NCBI GenBank assembly: GCA_902596655.1
Contig: CACJUX010000018.1
Coordinates: 1 to 44,191 of the forward strand
Length of the DNA: 44,191 nucleotides
Direction: 5' to 3'
From: an uncultured SAR116 cluster alpha proteobacterium
Lineage (GTDB): Bacteria > Pseudomonadota > Alphaproteobacteria > Puniceispirillales > Puniceispirillaceae
Shown here piece after piece: positions 36,868-44,191 of this stretch. The translations under genes and the position numbers were made by a program. Each line of letters starts with the position of its first letter. Position 1 is the first letter of the stretch. The notes below the pieces were generated by a model. It was not told the origin of the DNA. It made no database searches and saw only the letters and a program-made list of their open reading frames with translations.

Positions 36868-37458
36868 ATGGAACTTGAACAGAATACCGATCCCTTTGCA
36901 CTTTTCGGTCAATGGTTTGAAGAGGCCGTTGCCTCGGAAATCAATGATCCTGATGCGATTGCGCTGGCCAGTGTGGACAGGAATGGCATGCCCTCTGTTC
37001 GGATGGTCCTGCTTAAGCAATGGTCGCCAGATGGCTTTGTTTTCTACACCAATTACGAAAGCCGCAAATCGGACGAATTGCTGGCAACGGAAAAGGCCGC
37101 CTTTTGCATGCACTGGAAAAGCCTGCGCCGCCAGGTGCGTGTCGTCGGCCCGGTCTCGCAGGTATCGCCGGCGCAATCCGACGCCTATTTCGAAACCCGT
37201 GGGCGTGGCAGCCAGCTTGGTGCTTGGTCCTCAGCACAGTCCCAGCCGCTTGCCAGCCGTGCCGAATTGGCGGCGGCGGTGGCCGCGAGCGAAGCCCGTT
37301 TTCCCGATGCCGTGCCGCGACCACCTCATTGGGGTGGTTATTGCATTGTACCGCAGGAAATCGAATTCTGGGCTGATGGTGAACACCGCCTGCATGATCG
37401 CTTTCGCTTCACTGGCAACAGTGCGGGCGGTTGGAATGTGCAGCGTCTGAACCCCTGA
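36868..37458 (+). CDS. pdxH: Pyridoxamine/pyridoxine 5'-phosphate oxidase
   Basis: 196 residues. It oxidises PNP/PMP to pyridoxal phosphate with FMN and oxygen. Typical parts: ALASVDRNGMPSVRMVLLKQ, GFVFYTNYESRKSDEL, AAFCMHWKSLRRQVRVVG, SAQSQPLASRAEL, PPHWGGYCIVPQEIEFW and the C-terminal RLHDRFRF...W-V-RLNP. The frame is open from 36712, but the ATG at 36868 has AGGAG upstream and gives family length. It is divergent from the glycine-zipper gene. Confidence 0.95.
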   Translation: MELEQNTDPFALFGQWFEEAVASEINDPDAIALASVDRNGMPSVRMVLLKQWSPDGFVFYTNYESRKSDELLATEKAAFCMHWKSLRRQVRVVGPVSQVSPAQSDAYFETRGRGSQLGAWSSAQSQPLASRAELAAAVAASEARFPDAVPRPPHWGGYCIVPQEIEFWADGEHRLHDRFRFTGNSAGGWNVQRLNP

Positions 37459-37701
37459 TTCCTGGCATTACCTGACACGCCGCGCCGTCGCCTGTGATCC
37501 AGATGCCGGCGCGCTGGCAGTGTTGTCTGAATTCGGCCGGGCTGTCACCATTGTCTTTTCTGGTTACCTATTCTGGGCAAAAAAAGTCGGATGGAAGACG
37601 CTGTTTTTACGCCCTTTCAATATGCTTGCTCCGATGAATGAATGGCGGTCGGCGGTTTGTTGATATTGGCATCGAACCTGCTTAGAAGGGGAGCTTGGAA
37701 C

Positions 37702-40140
37702 ATGAAAACGCATGCACGCGTTGTTGTCATTGGGGGCGGTGTTGTTGGTGTCAGCACCTTGTACCATCTCGCGAAAAAAGGCTGGTCTGACATTGTTCTT
37801 GTGGAACGCAGGGAACTGACCTCGGGTTCGACCTGGCATGCCGCCGGCCTGCTGCCGCTGTTCAACATGTCCTATTCCGTTGGCCAGGTGCATAAATATT
37901 CGGTCAAATTCTATCAGGAACTGCAGGAAGAGACCGGTATGGATGTCGGTTTCCGCAATGTCTCGAACATTCGCCTTGCCTCAAAGCCTGACCGCATGGA
38001 CGAATATCGGCAATATGCCGGCGTTGCCAGCACCATTGGCGTCGATGTCCAGATTCTGACCCCTGAGGAGGTCAAGCATTACTGGCCAATGTGCAACACC
38101 GATGGCCTGATCGGTGCGATCCGGCACCCGGGTGACGGCTATATCCAGCCTGCCGACCTGACACAGGCACTGGCGCGTGGCGCGCGGGACCGGGGCGCCG
38201 AAATCTATCGTAATACCACCGTGACCGCGATCAGCCGGACCACCGACGGCGAGTGGAAGGTGACAACAGACAAGGGCGAGATCAACTGCGAGCATGTGGT
38301 CAGCTGTTCGGGTAATTTTGCCCGCAAGACAGGTCAGATGGTTGGCTTGAACGTGCCGGTGATCCCGGTTGAGCATCAATATATTGTCACCGAGGCGCAT
38401 CAGGACATCAAGGACCGCCATGCGCGGGGCGAGCCAGAGATGGGAGTTCTGCGGGATTCTGATGGTCAATGGTATATGCGCGAGGAGGCGGGCGGCTTGA
38501 TCCTCGGCCCCTATGAAAAAGGTGCGCCAGCCTGCTATGTCGATGGGCCAGGCGATGATTCAGAATATGAATTGTTCCAGGAAGATCTTGAACGTCTGGA
38601 ACCGCATATCGAGTCAGCGATAGAACGTGTTCCGGCTTTTGGCGAGGTTGGTGTGAAAAAGGTCTACAATGGTGCTATTGCCTACACGCCGGATGGCAAT
38701 CCAATCATCGGTCCGGCATGGGATGTGCCGAATTTCTGGCTAAATGAGGGGCATAGCTTCGGCATCACCGCCGCTGGCGGCGCTGGCTGGCAGCTTGCCG
38801 AATGGATTGTTGAAGGCGAGCCAGCCATTGATATGCTAGGCGTCGATCCAAGGCGCTATGGCAGCTATACTTCGCAATCCTATCTCAAGGTCAAAAATGA
38901 GGAAGCCTATGAGAATGTGTTCACCATCCATTACCCGGATGAGGAGCGGGCTGCCGCGCGTCCGCTGCGCACTGCACCCTGCTATGACCGCCTAAAGGCC
39001 CTTGGTGCTGTGTTCGGCCAGAAATTTGGCTGGGAGCGGGCCAACTGGTTCGCGCCGGAGGAAACGCCGCAGGAGGATCACTGGTCCTTCCGCCGGTCGA
39101 ACTGGTTTGAACATGTCGGCAATGAAGTCCGCAACGTTCAGGCAAATGCCGGTTTGCTGGATATGTCGGCCTTTTCCAAATGCCGTATTTCCGGCTCGGG
39201 TGCCGAGGCTTTCCTCGATCATCTTGTTGCCAACAGGCTGCCACGCAGGGTGGGGCGGGTTGCGCTGTGCCATGCGCTGACTGAACGCGGCGGGGTGCAT
39301 TCTGAATTTACCATCCAGCGTGAATCTGAGGACAGTTTCTATCTTGTCGCCGCCGGCGCGGCACAGCGGCTGGATCATGACTGGATCAGGAAACATATGC
39401 CGGATGATGGCTCTGTCCGTTTCGACAACATTACCAATTCCATCGGTGTGCTGGTTCTGGCCGGACCAAAGGCACGTGACATTCTGCAGAAAATCACCCG
39501 CGCCGATCTCAGCAATGCGGCCTTTCCGTGGCTGTCCAGCCGCCTGATCGAGGTAAATCTCGCACCGGCCATGGCGTTCCGGATGAATTTCGTCGGCGAG
39601 CTTGGCTGGGAACTGCATCACCCGATCGAATATCAAAACCATATCTTTGATGCGCTGATGGATGCCGGTGCCGAGTTTGGCCTGAAGCCCTTCGGTATCC
39701 GGGCCATGGACGCCATGCGGCTGGAGAAATCCTACCGCCTTGTTGGCACCGAATTGTCGATCGAATATGCGGCGCTTGAGAGTGGCCTCGACAGGTTTGT
39801 TCATCTGAACAAGGGTGATTTTAAGGGACGCCAGAAACTCAGCCAGTGGCAGGAAGCTGGCTTTGCGACCACCATGGTCACGCGCGAGGGGCATGACACC
39901 AACGATGCCGATGCCATTGGCGGCAACCCGATCATGCTTCCCGATGGCGAGGTCATTGGCCGCGCAACCAGCGGTGGCTTTGGATTCCGTGTTAATAAAT
40001 CCCTGGCTTTGGCGATGGTGCGGCCGGACCATGCCGCCGTCGACACTGAGCTGATGATCGACATTCTTGACCAGCGCCTGCGAGCTACGATTGTCAACGA
40101 ATCCCCCTATGACCCGGGTAATGAAAAACTGCGTGCCTGA
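37702..40140 (+). CDS. Dimethylglycine/sarcosine dehydrogenase-like FAD and folate-dependent oxidoreductase
   Basis: 812 residues. The FAD domain (1-370) has VVIGGGVVGVSTLYHL and TSGSTWHAAGLL; the His in this motif carries covalent FAD in mammalian DMGDH. It is followed by a FAO_M middle segment, a GCV_T tetrahydrofolate-binding domain (about 430-690) and GCV_T_C (about 700-805). Such enzymes demethylate dimethylglycine or sarcosine, yielding methylene-THF or formaldehyde. The start at 37702 follows AGGGGAG; an in-frame ATG at 37642 is less likely. The mttB homologue follows 46 bases later, and soxA/soxG lie convergent, so dimethylglycine is the favoured substrate. Confidence 0.9.
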   Translation: MKTHARVVVIGGGVVGVSTLYHLAKKGWSDIVLVERRELTSGSTWHAAGLLPLFNMSYSVGQVHKYSVKFYQELQEETGMDVGFRNVSNIRLASKPDRMDEYRQYAGVASTIGVDVQILTPEEVKHYWPMCNTDGLIGAIRHPGDGYIQPADLTQALARGARDRGAEIYRNTTVTAISRTTDGEWKVTTDKGEINCEHVVSCSGNFARKTGQMVGLNVPVIPVEHQYIVTEAHQDIKDRHARGEPEMGVLRDSDGQWYMREEAGGLILGPYEKGAPACYVDGPGDDSEYELFQEDLERLEPHIESAIERVPAFGEVGVKKVYNGAIAYTPDGNPIIGPAWDVPNFWLNEGHSFGITAAGGAGWQLAEWIVEGEPAIDMLGVDPRRYGSYTSQSYLKVKNEEAYENVFTIHYPDEERAAARPLRTAPCYDRLKALGAVFGQKFGWERANWFAPEETPQEDHWSFRRSNWFEHVGNEVRNVQANAGLLDMSAFSKCRISGSGAEAFLDHLVANRLPRRVGRVALCHALTERGGVHSEFTIQRESEDSFYLVAAGAAQRLDHDWIRKHMPDDGSVRFDNITNSIGVLVLAGPKARDILQKITRADLSNAAFPWLSSRLIEVNLAPAMAFRMNFVGELGWELHHPIEYQNHIFDALMDAGAEFGLKPFGIRAMDAMRLEKSYRLVGTELSIEYAALESGLDRFVHLNKGDFKGRQKLSQWQEAGFATTMVTREGHDTNDADAIGGNPIMLPDGEVIGRATSGGFGFRVNKSLALAMVRPDHAAVDTELMIDILDQRLRATIVNESPYDPGNEKLRA

Positions 40141-40186
40141 GCTGCTTGGCGAATAACAACAGCGTCGCGGGAGAGGAAACAAGTAA

Positions 40187-41740
40187 ATGTCTGAAACTCA
40201 GGTAACAGGGCGGCGTTCGCGTCGCGGCGGCGGGCGTGATGCGCGGCGTCAATTGCGGACCGGTGGCGGTGGCGGTGCCAGCGCGCCGTTCATTACGCGC
40301 AACATTCCGCCGGTCGATATTCTCAGTGATGAGGCGACAGAGATCATCGAGGCCAATGCCGAGACCATCCTTGAGGAAATCGGCATTGATTTCCGTGATG
40401 ATACGGAGGCGCTCGATATCCTGCGAAATGTCGGCTGCGACGTAAAAGGTGAACGGGTGCATTTTCCCCGCGGGCTGGCGCGCCAGCTTTGCGCCACGGC
40501 CCCTGCCAGCTTCACCCAGCATGCGCGCAATTCTGCCCGCTCTGTAGAGATTGGCGGCAACAGGACGGTGTTTGCGCCTGTCTATGGCCCGCCATTTGTT
40601 CGCGATCTTGAGGGTGAGCGCCGTTATGCCACGATGAATGATTTTTGCAATTTCGTGAAACTCGTCTATATGCATCCCGGTTTTCACCATTCCGGCGGTA
40701 CCGTCTGCGAGCCTGTCGATCTGCCGGTGACAAAGCGTCACCTCGAGATGATCTATGCGCATCAGCGCCTGTCCGACAAGCCCTATATGGGTTCGGTCAC
40801 GGCCTCCAGCCGAGCGCAGGACACGGTTGATATGTCAAAAATCCTGTTTGGTGATGAGTTTGTCGCCAACAACACGGTCTGTGTCAGCCTGATAAATGCC
40901 AATTCGCCGATGACCTGGGATGACACCATGCTGGGCGCGCTCAAGGTCTATGCACGGAACAATCAGGCGGTGATCACCGCGCCGTTCATTCTGGCCGGGG
41001 CAATGTCGCCGGTCTCGGTTGCTGGCACACTTGCCCAGACCCTTGCCGAAGCGATGAGCGGCATCGCCTTCACCCAGGCGGTCAATCCTGGCGCGCCGGT
41101 GATTTTTGGTAGTTTTGCCAGCTCGATGTCGATGCAGACAGGCGCCCCGACCTTCGGCACGCCGGAACCTGCCAAGGTGCTTTATGGCTGCGCAAAACTG
41201 GCTCGCCGTCTTGGGGTGCCGTTCCGTTCTGGCGGATCGCTTACCGGGGCCAAGACCCCTGATGCGCAGGCCGCCTATGAATCCACCCATACCATTTTGC
41301 CAACGGTGATGGGCGGCGTTAATTTCGTCTTGCATGCTGGCGGCTGGATGGAGGGCGGTCTGGTCGCTGACTACGCCAAGCTGCTGCTTGATGCCGATCA
41401 ATTGACGATGATGCAGAATTTGGTTGACGGCATTGATGTGTCGGAAAACGGCCAGGCGATGAATGCGCTTCACGAAACCGGCCCGGGCCAGCATTTCCTT
41501 GGCTCATCCCACACCCAGGCGAATTTTGAGACGGCTTTCTGGCGCTCGGAAATGGCCGACAACAACACTTTTGAACAATGGTCATCCGAAGGCTGCATCG
41601 AGAGCAATGCCAGAGCCCGCGTTCGCGTTCGCGAGATGCTGAATTCATATCAGGAACCGGCGTTCGATCCGGCGATTGATGAGGCACTGCGCGCCTTTAT
41701 TGCCCGCCGGATGGAGGAGTTGCCGGACGCCGACTACTAG
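40187..41740 (+). CDS. MttB-family (non-pyrrolysine) amine:corrinoid methyltransferase
   Basis: 517 residues of the trimethylamine methyltransferase (MttB) superfamily, TIM barrel: ETILEEIGIDFRDD near residue 60, VYGPPFVRDLEGERRYATM, GGTVCEPVDLP, SGGSLTGAKTPDAQAAYES, and the C-terminal LGSSHTQANFETAFWRSEM. No in-frame amber codon occurs, so it is MtgB-like rather than the pyrrolysine TMA enzyme. The N-terminus has eight arginines between residues 9 and 24, with a Gly run. It is preceded by GAGAGGAAACAAGTAA and lies downstream of the DMGDH-like gene. The likely substrate is glycine betaine; other betaines, such as proline betaine or carnitine, are possible. Confidence 0.9.
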   Translation: MSETQVTGRRSRRGGGRDARRQLRTGGGGGASAPFITRNIPPVDILSDEATEIIEANAETILEEIGIDFRDDTEALDILRNVGCDVKGERVHFPRGLARQLCATAPASFTQHARNSARSVEIGGNRTVFAPVYGPPFVRDLEGERRYATMNDFCNFVKLVYMHPGFHHSGGTVCEPVDLPVTKRHLEMIYAHQRLSDKPYMGSVTASSRAQDTVDMSKILFGDEFVANNTVCVSLINANSPMTWDDTMLGALKVYARNNQAVITAPFILAGAMSPVSVAGTLAQTLAEAMSGIAFTQAVNPGAPVIFGSFASSMSMQTGAPTFGTPEPAKVLYGCAKLARRLGVPFRSGGSLTGAKTPDAQAAYESTHTILPTVMGGVNFVLHAGGWMEGGLVADYAKLLLDADQLTMMQNLVDGIDVSENGQAMNALHETGPGQHFLGSSHTQANFETAFWRSEMADNNTFEQWSSEGCIESNARARVRVREMLNSYQEPAFDPAIDEALRAFIARRMEELPDADY

Positions 41741-41770
41741 GTCAGCAGACATTCATGCCTCGGAAATCAC

Positions 41771-41801
41771 AAAAGCCCCGGTCATCTGGCCGGGGCTTTT
41801 T
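41771..41801. terminator. Strong bidirectional intrinsic terminator between mttB and soxG
   Basis: AAAAGCCCCGG (41771-41781) and CCGGGGCTTTT (41790-41800) form a perfect 11-bp stem with an 8-base loop, flanked by T on the plus strand and, read in reverse, by a T run on the minus strand. It sits between the convergent mttB homologue and soxG and should stop both transcripts. Confidence 0.92.
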
Positions 41802-41823
41802 GCTCGTGAGGCTAACGCTTCAC

Positions 41824-42438
41824 CTAACCCTGAAAGACAAAGCCGAACTCAAGTGCCGCATCCTGCAGCCAGTCGAGCGTATAGGCGGCAAAGCTCGTCC
41901 GGCAGATCAGCAGGAAGCAATTTTCATCGGTGGCGATCATTGTCACACCGGCATGCGCCAGCATCGTCTGCGCACATTGGCCGGGGACGAATTTTTTGGG
42001 ATGCAGATCAAGCGCACAGCCCTTGGCGAGTACCGCCCGCACGTCCGGTCCCTCAACCTGCAGAACGCAGAGCGCGTCGGTGACATTTGTCGCGGCGAAG
42101 TGCTTGCCAGCAAGATCGTCACTGATCTTGCGCCGCAGATCGCGCTCCATACCGGCCTCGCACAGCAGCAGCGCCTCATCCGGACCAAGCCAAACAATGT
42201 GCCGGGCTCCGGCTGAACTGACCATATTGTTGGCCGGGGGAAACTCACAGCCTGTATGGTTCCAGATCACCTTGGCGAAGGCCTTGGTGCCGCGGATGTT
42301 GATCTTGCCAATATGCGCCACCTCCTGTACCAGCAGGCCGGCGCTGCCACCATCTGGGGCGACGGTACTCATACCGGCGCGCCCGGCAAGGGCGCTGCGG
42401 CCCGGAAGCATTGCATCACCTGTCATGATATCAGCCAT
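41824..42438 (-). CDS. soxG: Sarcosine oxidase gamma subunit
   Basis: 204 residues. The SoxG fold resembles the GCV_T domain: VQEVAHIGKINIRG near residue 35, HIVWLGPDEALLLCE near 80, NVTDALCVLQVEGPDVRAVL near 115, GQCAQTMLAHAGVTMIATDE near 150. It is part of the heterotetrameric sarcosine oxidase SoxBDAG, which oxidises sarcosine to glycine. The ATG at 42438 overlaps the soxA end by eight bases; the frame extends to 42480 without family sequence. Confidence 0.9.
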   Translation of the reverse strand: MADIMTGDAMLPGRSALAGRAGMSTVAPDGGSAGLLVQEVAHIGKINIRGTKAFAKVIWNHTGCEFPPANNMVSSAGARHIVWLGPDEALLLCEAGMERDLRRKISDDLAGKHFAATNVTDALCVLQVEGPDVRAVLAKGCALDLHPKKFVPGQCAQTMLAHAGVTMIATDENCFLLICRTSFAAYTLDWLQDAALEFGFVFQG

Positions 42439-44191
42439 TGATCCGCTCTCCTTTCGCGTCAAAGAACGTCGGCTCGACAATTTCCGCCTCGATCACATCG
42501 CCATCGAGCATCGGAAGATACACCGTCGAACCCAGCATGCTATGGCCGCCCTTGAGCATCGCCATGGCGATCGACGAGCCGACATTTGGCGAGTAATAGG
42601 ACGATGTCACCTGGCCAAGCATTTCCATTGGCATCGGCTGGTCCGGGTCAATCACCGCATGCGCTCCCTCGGGGATCACCCGCTGGCTGTCGGTTGTCAG
42701 GAGGCCGACAAGCTGTTTGCGGTCGTCAAAGCCCATCGAGGCTCTGGCCAGCGCCCGCTTGCCGATGAAATCGGGTTTCACATCAGACACGATCCAGTCC
42801 ATTTTCAGGTCCTGCGGCGTTACCGAACCATCGGTTTCCTGGCCAACGATGATAAAGCCCTTCTCGGCGCGCAGCACATGCATCGCCTCGGTGCCATAGG
42901 GGGTAATGCCGAACTCAGCACCGGCCTCCATCAACAAGGTCCAGAGCGCCAGCCCGTGGCGTGCCTTGACATTGATTTCGTAGGACAGCTCGCCGGTAAA
43001 GGAAATCCGGAAAAGCCGCACTGGCAATCCACCAAGATGCGCTTCCTGCATCGACATGAACGGAAATGAGGAGGCGTTGAGATCGATATCAACACCAGCT
43101 GCCTCTAGGATTTTTGCGGCATTCGGCCCGGACAGGGTGGCAACGGACCATTCCTCGGTCACCGCGGTCAGATACACCTTGAGCTCCGGCCATTCGGTCT
43201 GCAGCCATTCCTCCATCCAGTCAAGGACATTAGCGGCTCCGCCGGTTGTCGTTGTCATGTGGAAATGATCTTCGGCGAGGCGCGTCGTCACACCATCATC
43301 CATGACCATCCCGTCATCCTTGAGCATCAGCCCATAGCGGCATTTGCCAACGCCGAGCTTCAGCCAGCTGTTGGTATAGATGCGGTTGAGAAACTCGGCG
43401 GCATCCGGCCCGCGAATGTCGATCTTGCCAAGCGTTGAGGCGTCCAGAAGACCAGCTGTTGTCCGCGCTGCCAGCACCTCGCGGTTGACCGCCTCGGTCA
43501 TGGTCTCACCCTCCTTGGGGTAGTACCAGGCGCGCATCCACTGGCCGACATGCTCAAAACTGGCATCGTTGGCGCGATGCCAGTCATCCATGCGTGTCAG
43601 CCGCGTGGGATCGAAGAGATGGCCGATATCGCGCGCGGCAATCGCGCCGATATTTGCCGGTGTATAGGGCATGCGGAACGTCGTTGTGCCAACTTCGGGG
43701 ATCTCATTGCCAAGCGCGTTGGCGAGAATGGCCAGCGCGTTGATATTCGATGTCTTGCCCTGATCCGTTGCCATTCCCATCGTGGTGTAGCGTTTGAGAT
43801 GCTCGACTGACTGAAAGCCCTCGCGCGCGGCAAGTGCAACGTCAGATGCTGTTACATCATTCTGGAAATCGACAAACGCCTTTGGCCCTCTGCCCGGACC
43901 CTCACCATTAGTGATTTTCCATGCTGCGAGTGGGCGCCAGCTCTGTTTCGGCGTGTCCAGAGCGGGGGCCTTGATGGTGGCAGACGTCTTGAACCCGGTG
44001 GCGCTGGCGGCCTTGGCACCAGCCCGTGCGCCTTCGCGCAGTGCCGCGCCAAGATCGAAACCGCCATTGCACGCCCCGGCGTTGAATGAGGCTTCATGCG
44101 TTGCCGACGGTTTGAAACACAGGGTCCGGTCATCCCATTCCAGCTTGCCGCGTGCCTGCGAATGCAGATGCACCGCGGGGGACAGGCCGCC
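42431..44191 (-). CDS. soxA: Sarcosine oxidase alpha subunit, C-terminal 586 residues (cut by window edge)
   Basis: The gene enters from the right edge in the middle of the FAD/NAD-binding region (GGLSPAVHLHSQARGKLEWD). It continues through a cysteine-rich linker domain (FVDFQNDVTASDVALAARE, KRYTTMGMATDQGKTSN), then GCV_T (TAGLLDASTLGKIDIRGPDA) and GCV_T_C domains to the stop at 42431. An internal GTG at 44173 is not the start, since the frame continues to the edge and SoxA is about 1000 residues. SoxA binds NAD and THF in heterotetrameric sarcosine oxidase. soxB and soxD are expected beyond the window. Confidence 0.93.
   Translation of the reverse strand, partial: GGLSPAVHLHSQARGKLEWDDRTLCFKPSATHEASFNAGACNGGFDLGAALREGARAGAKAASATGFKTSATIKAPALDTPKQSWRPLAAWKITNGEGPGRGPKAFVDFQNDVTASDVALAAREGFQSVEHLKRYTTMGMATDQGKTSNINALAILANALGNEIPEVGTTTFRMPYTPANIGAIAARDIGHLFDPTRLTRMDDWHRANDASFEHVGQWMRAWYYPKEGETMTEAVNREVLAARTTAGLLDASTLGKIDIRGPDAAEFLNRIYTNSWLKLGVGKCRYGLMLKDDGMVMDDGVTTRLAEDHFHMTTTTGGAANVLDWMEEWLQTEWPELKVYLTAVTEEWSVATLSGPNAAKILEAAGVDIDLNASSFPFMSMQEAHLGGLPVRLFRISFTGELSYEINVKARHGLALWTLLMEAGAEFGITPYGTEAMHVLRAEKGFIIVGQETDGSVTPQDLKMDWIVSDVKPDFIGKRALARASMGFDDRKQLVGLLTTDSQRVIPEGAHAVIDPDQPMPMEMLGQVTSSYYSPNVGSSIAMAMLKGGHSMLGSTVYLPMLDGDVIEAEIVEPTFFDAKGERING

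Noticed and set aside
38992-40182. 396-codon minus-strand frame under the DMGDH-like gene
   Set aside because: It is a long antisense shadow of a highly conserved GCV_T region, with no protein family signal of its own.

Overview
The window reads as the chromosome of an alphaproteobacterium. The evidence is the conserved neighbourhood smc-dsbA-dciA-mutY, the small alphaproteobacterial families DUF1491 and DUF1674, the helicase/S4/ferredoxin/CarD block, and the xseB-ispA-dxs-tlyA and fabI-aroC blocks. GC content is moderate and genes are tightly packed. A marine lineage such as SAR116 would fit, but that is a guess from gene content. No rRNA, tRNA, CRISPR array, insertion sequence or phage gene was seen.

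Layout. 1-3.2 kb: smc (5' part only), a DsbA-like thioredoxin-fold protein and dciA on the minus strand, with mutY divergent. 3.2-9.4 kb: minus-strand run rsmB, heparinase II/III-like, chrA, purH. 9.4-11.7 kb: plus-strand DUF1674/SDHAF4-like, DUF1491, dusA and a YciB-like membrane protein. 11.9-17.7 kb: a plus-strand corrinoid methyl-transfer operon (corrinoid protein, DUF1638, 'virulence factor' family protein, MetF-like, methyl-THF:corrinoid methyltransferase, ferredoxin-ASKHA corrinoid activator). 17.7-20.1 kb: minus-strand ccmABCD for cytochrome c maturation. 20.5-28.4 kb: acnB, a SUV3-like helicase, S4 protein, TerB-like protein, 7Fe ferredoxin and carD. 28.5-34 kb: proline iminopeptidase, xseB, ispA, dxs, tlyA. 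34-36.7 kb: minus-strand aroC, fabI and a glycine-zipper protein. 36.9-44.2 kb: pdxH, a dimethylglycine/sarcosine dehydrogenase-like flavoprotein and an MttB-family methyltransferase on plus, converging through a strong bidirectional terminator on soxG and soxA (soxA cut by the window edge).

The most interesting biology is an apparently complete, oxygen-compatible route for stripping methyl groups from a quaternary amine, most likely glycine betaine. The MttB-family enzyme (no in-frame amber codon, so not the pyrrolysine type) would move the first methyl to the corrinoid protein. The methyl-THF:corrinoid methyltransferase would pass it to tetrahydrofolate. The MetF-like enzyme would interconvert methyl-THF and methylene-THF. 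The ferredoxin-ASKHA protein would re-reduce inactivated corrinoid. The remaining dimethylglycine would go to the DMGDH-like flavoprotein and then to sarcosine oxidase, ending in glycine and methylene-THF. The corrinoid protein has a strongly acidic N-terminus, while the three proteins that must touch it (MttB, methyl-THF methyltransferase, activator) each carry an Arg/Gly-rich tail. DUF1638 and the 'virulence factor' protein sit inside the operon without a known role.

Other points of note: an AcnB-type aconitase that reads like the long Bacteroidetes form, with a tandem 17-bp repeat in its upstream region; a perfect FNR-type box between the glycine-zipper gene and pdxH; and a Lys/Ala-rich N-terminal extension on CcmA.
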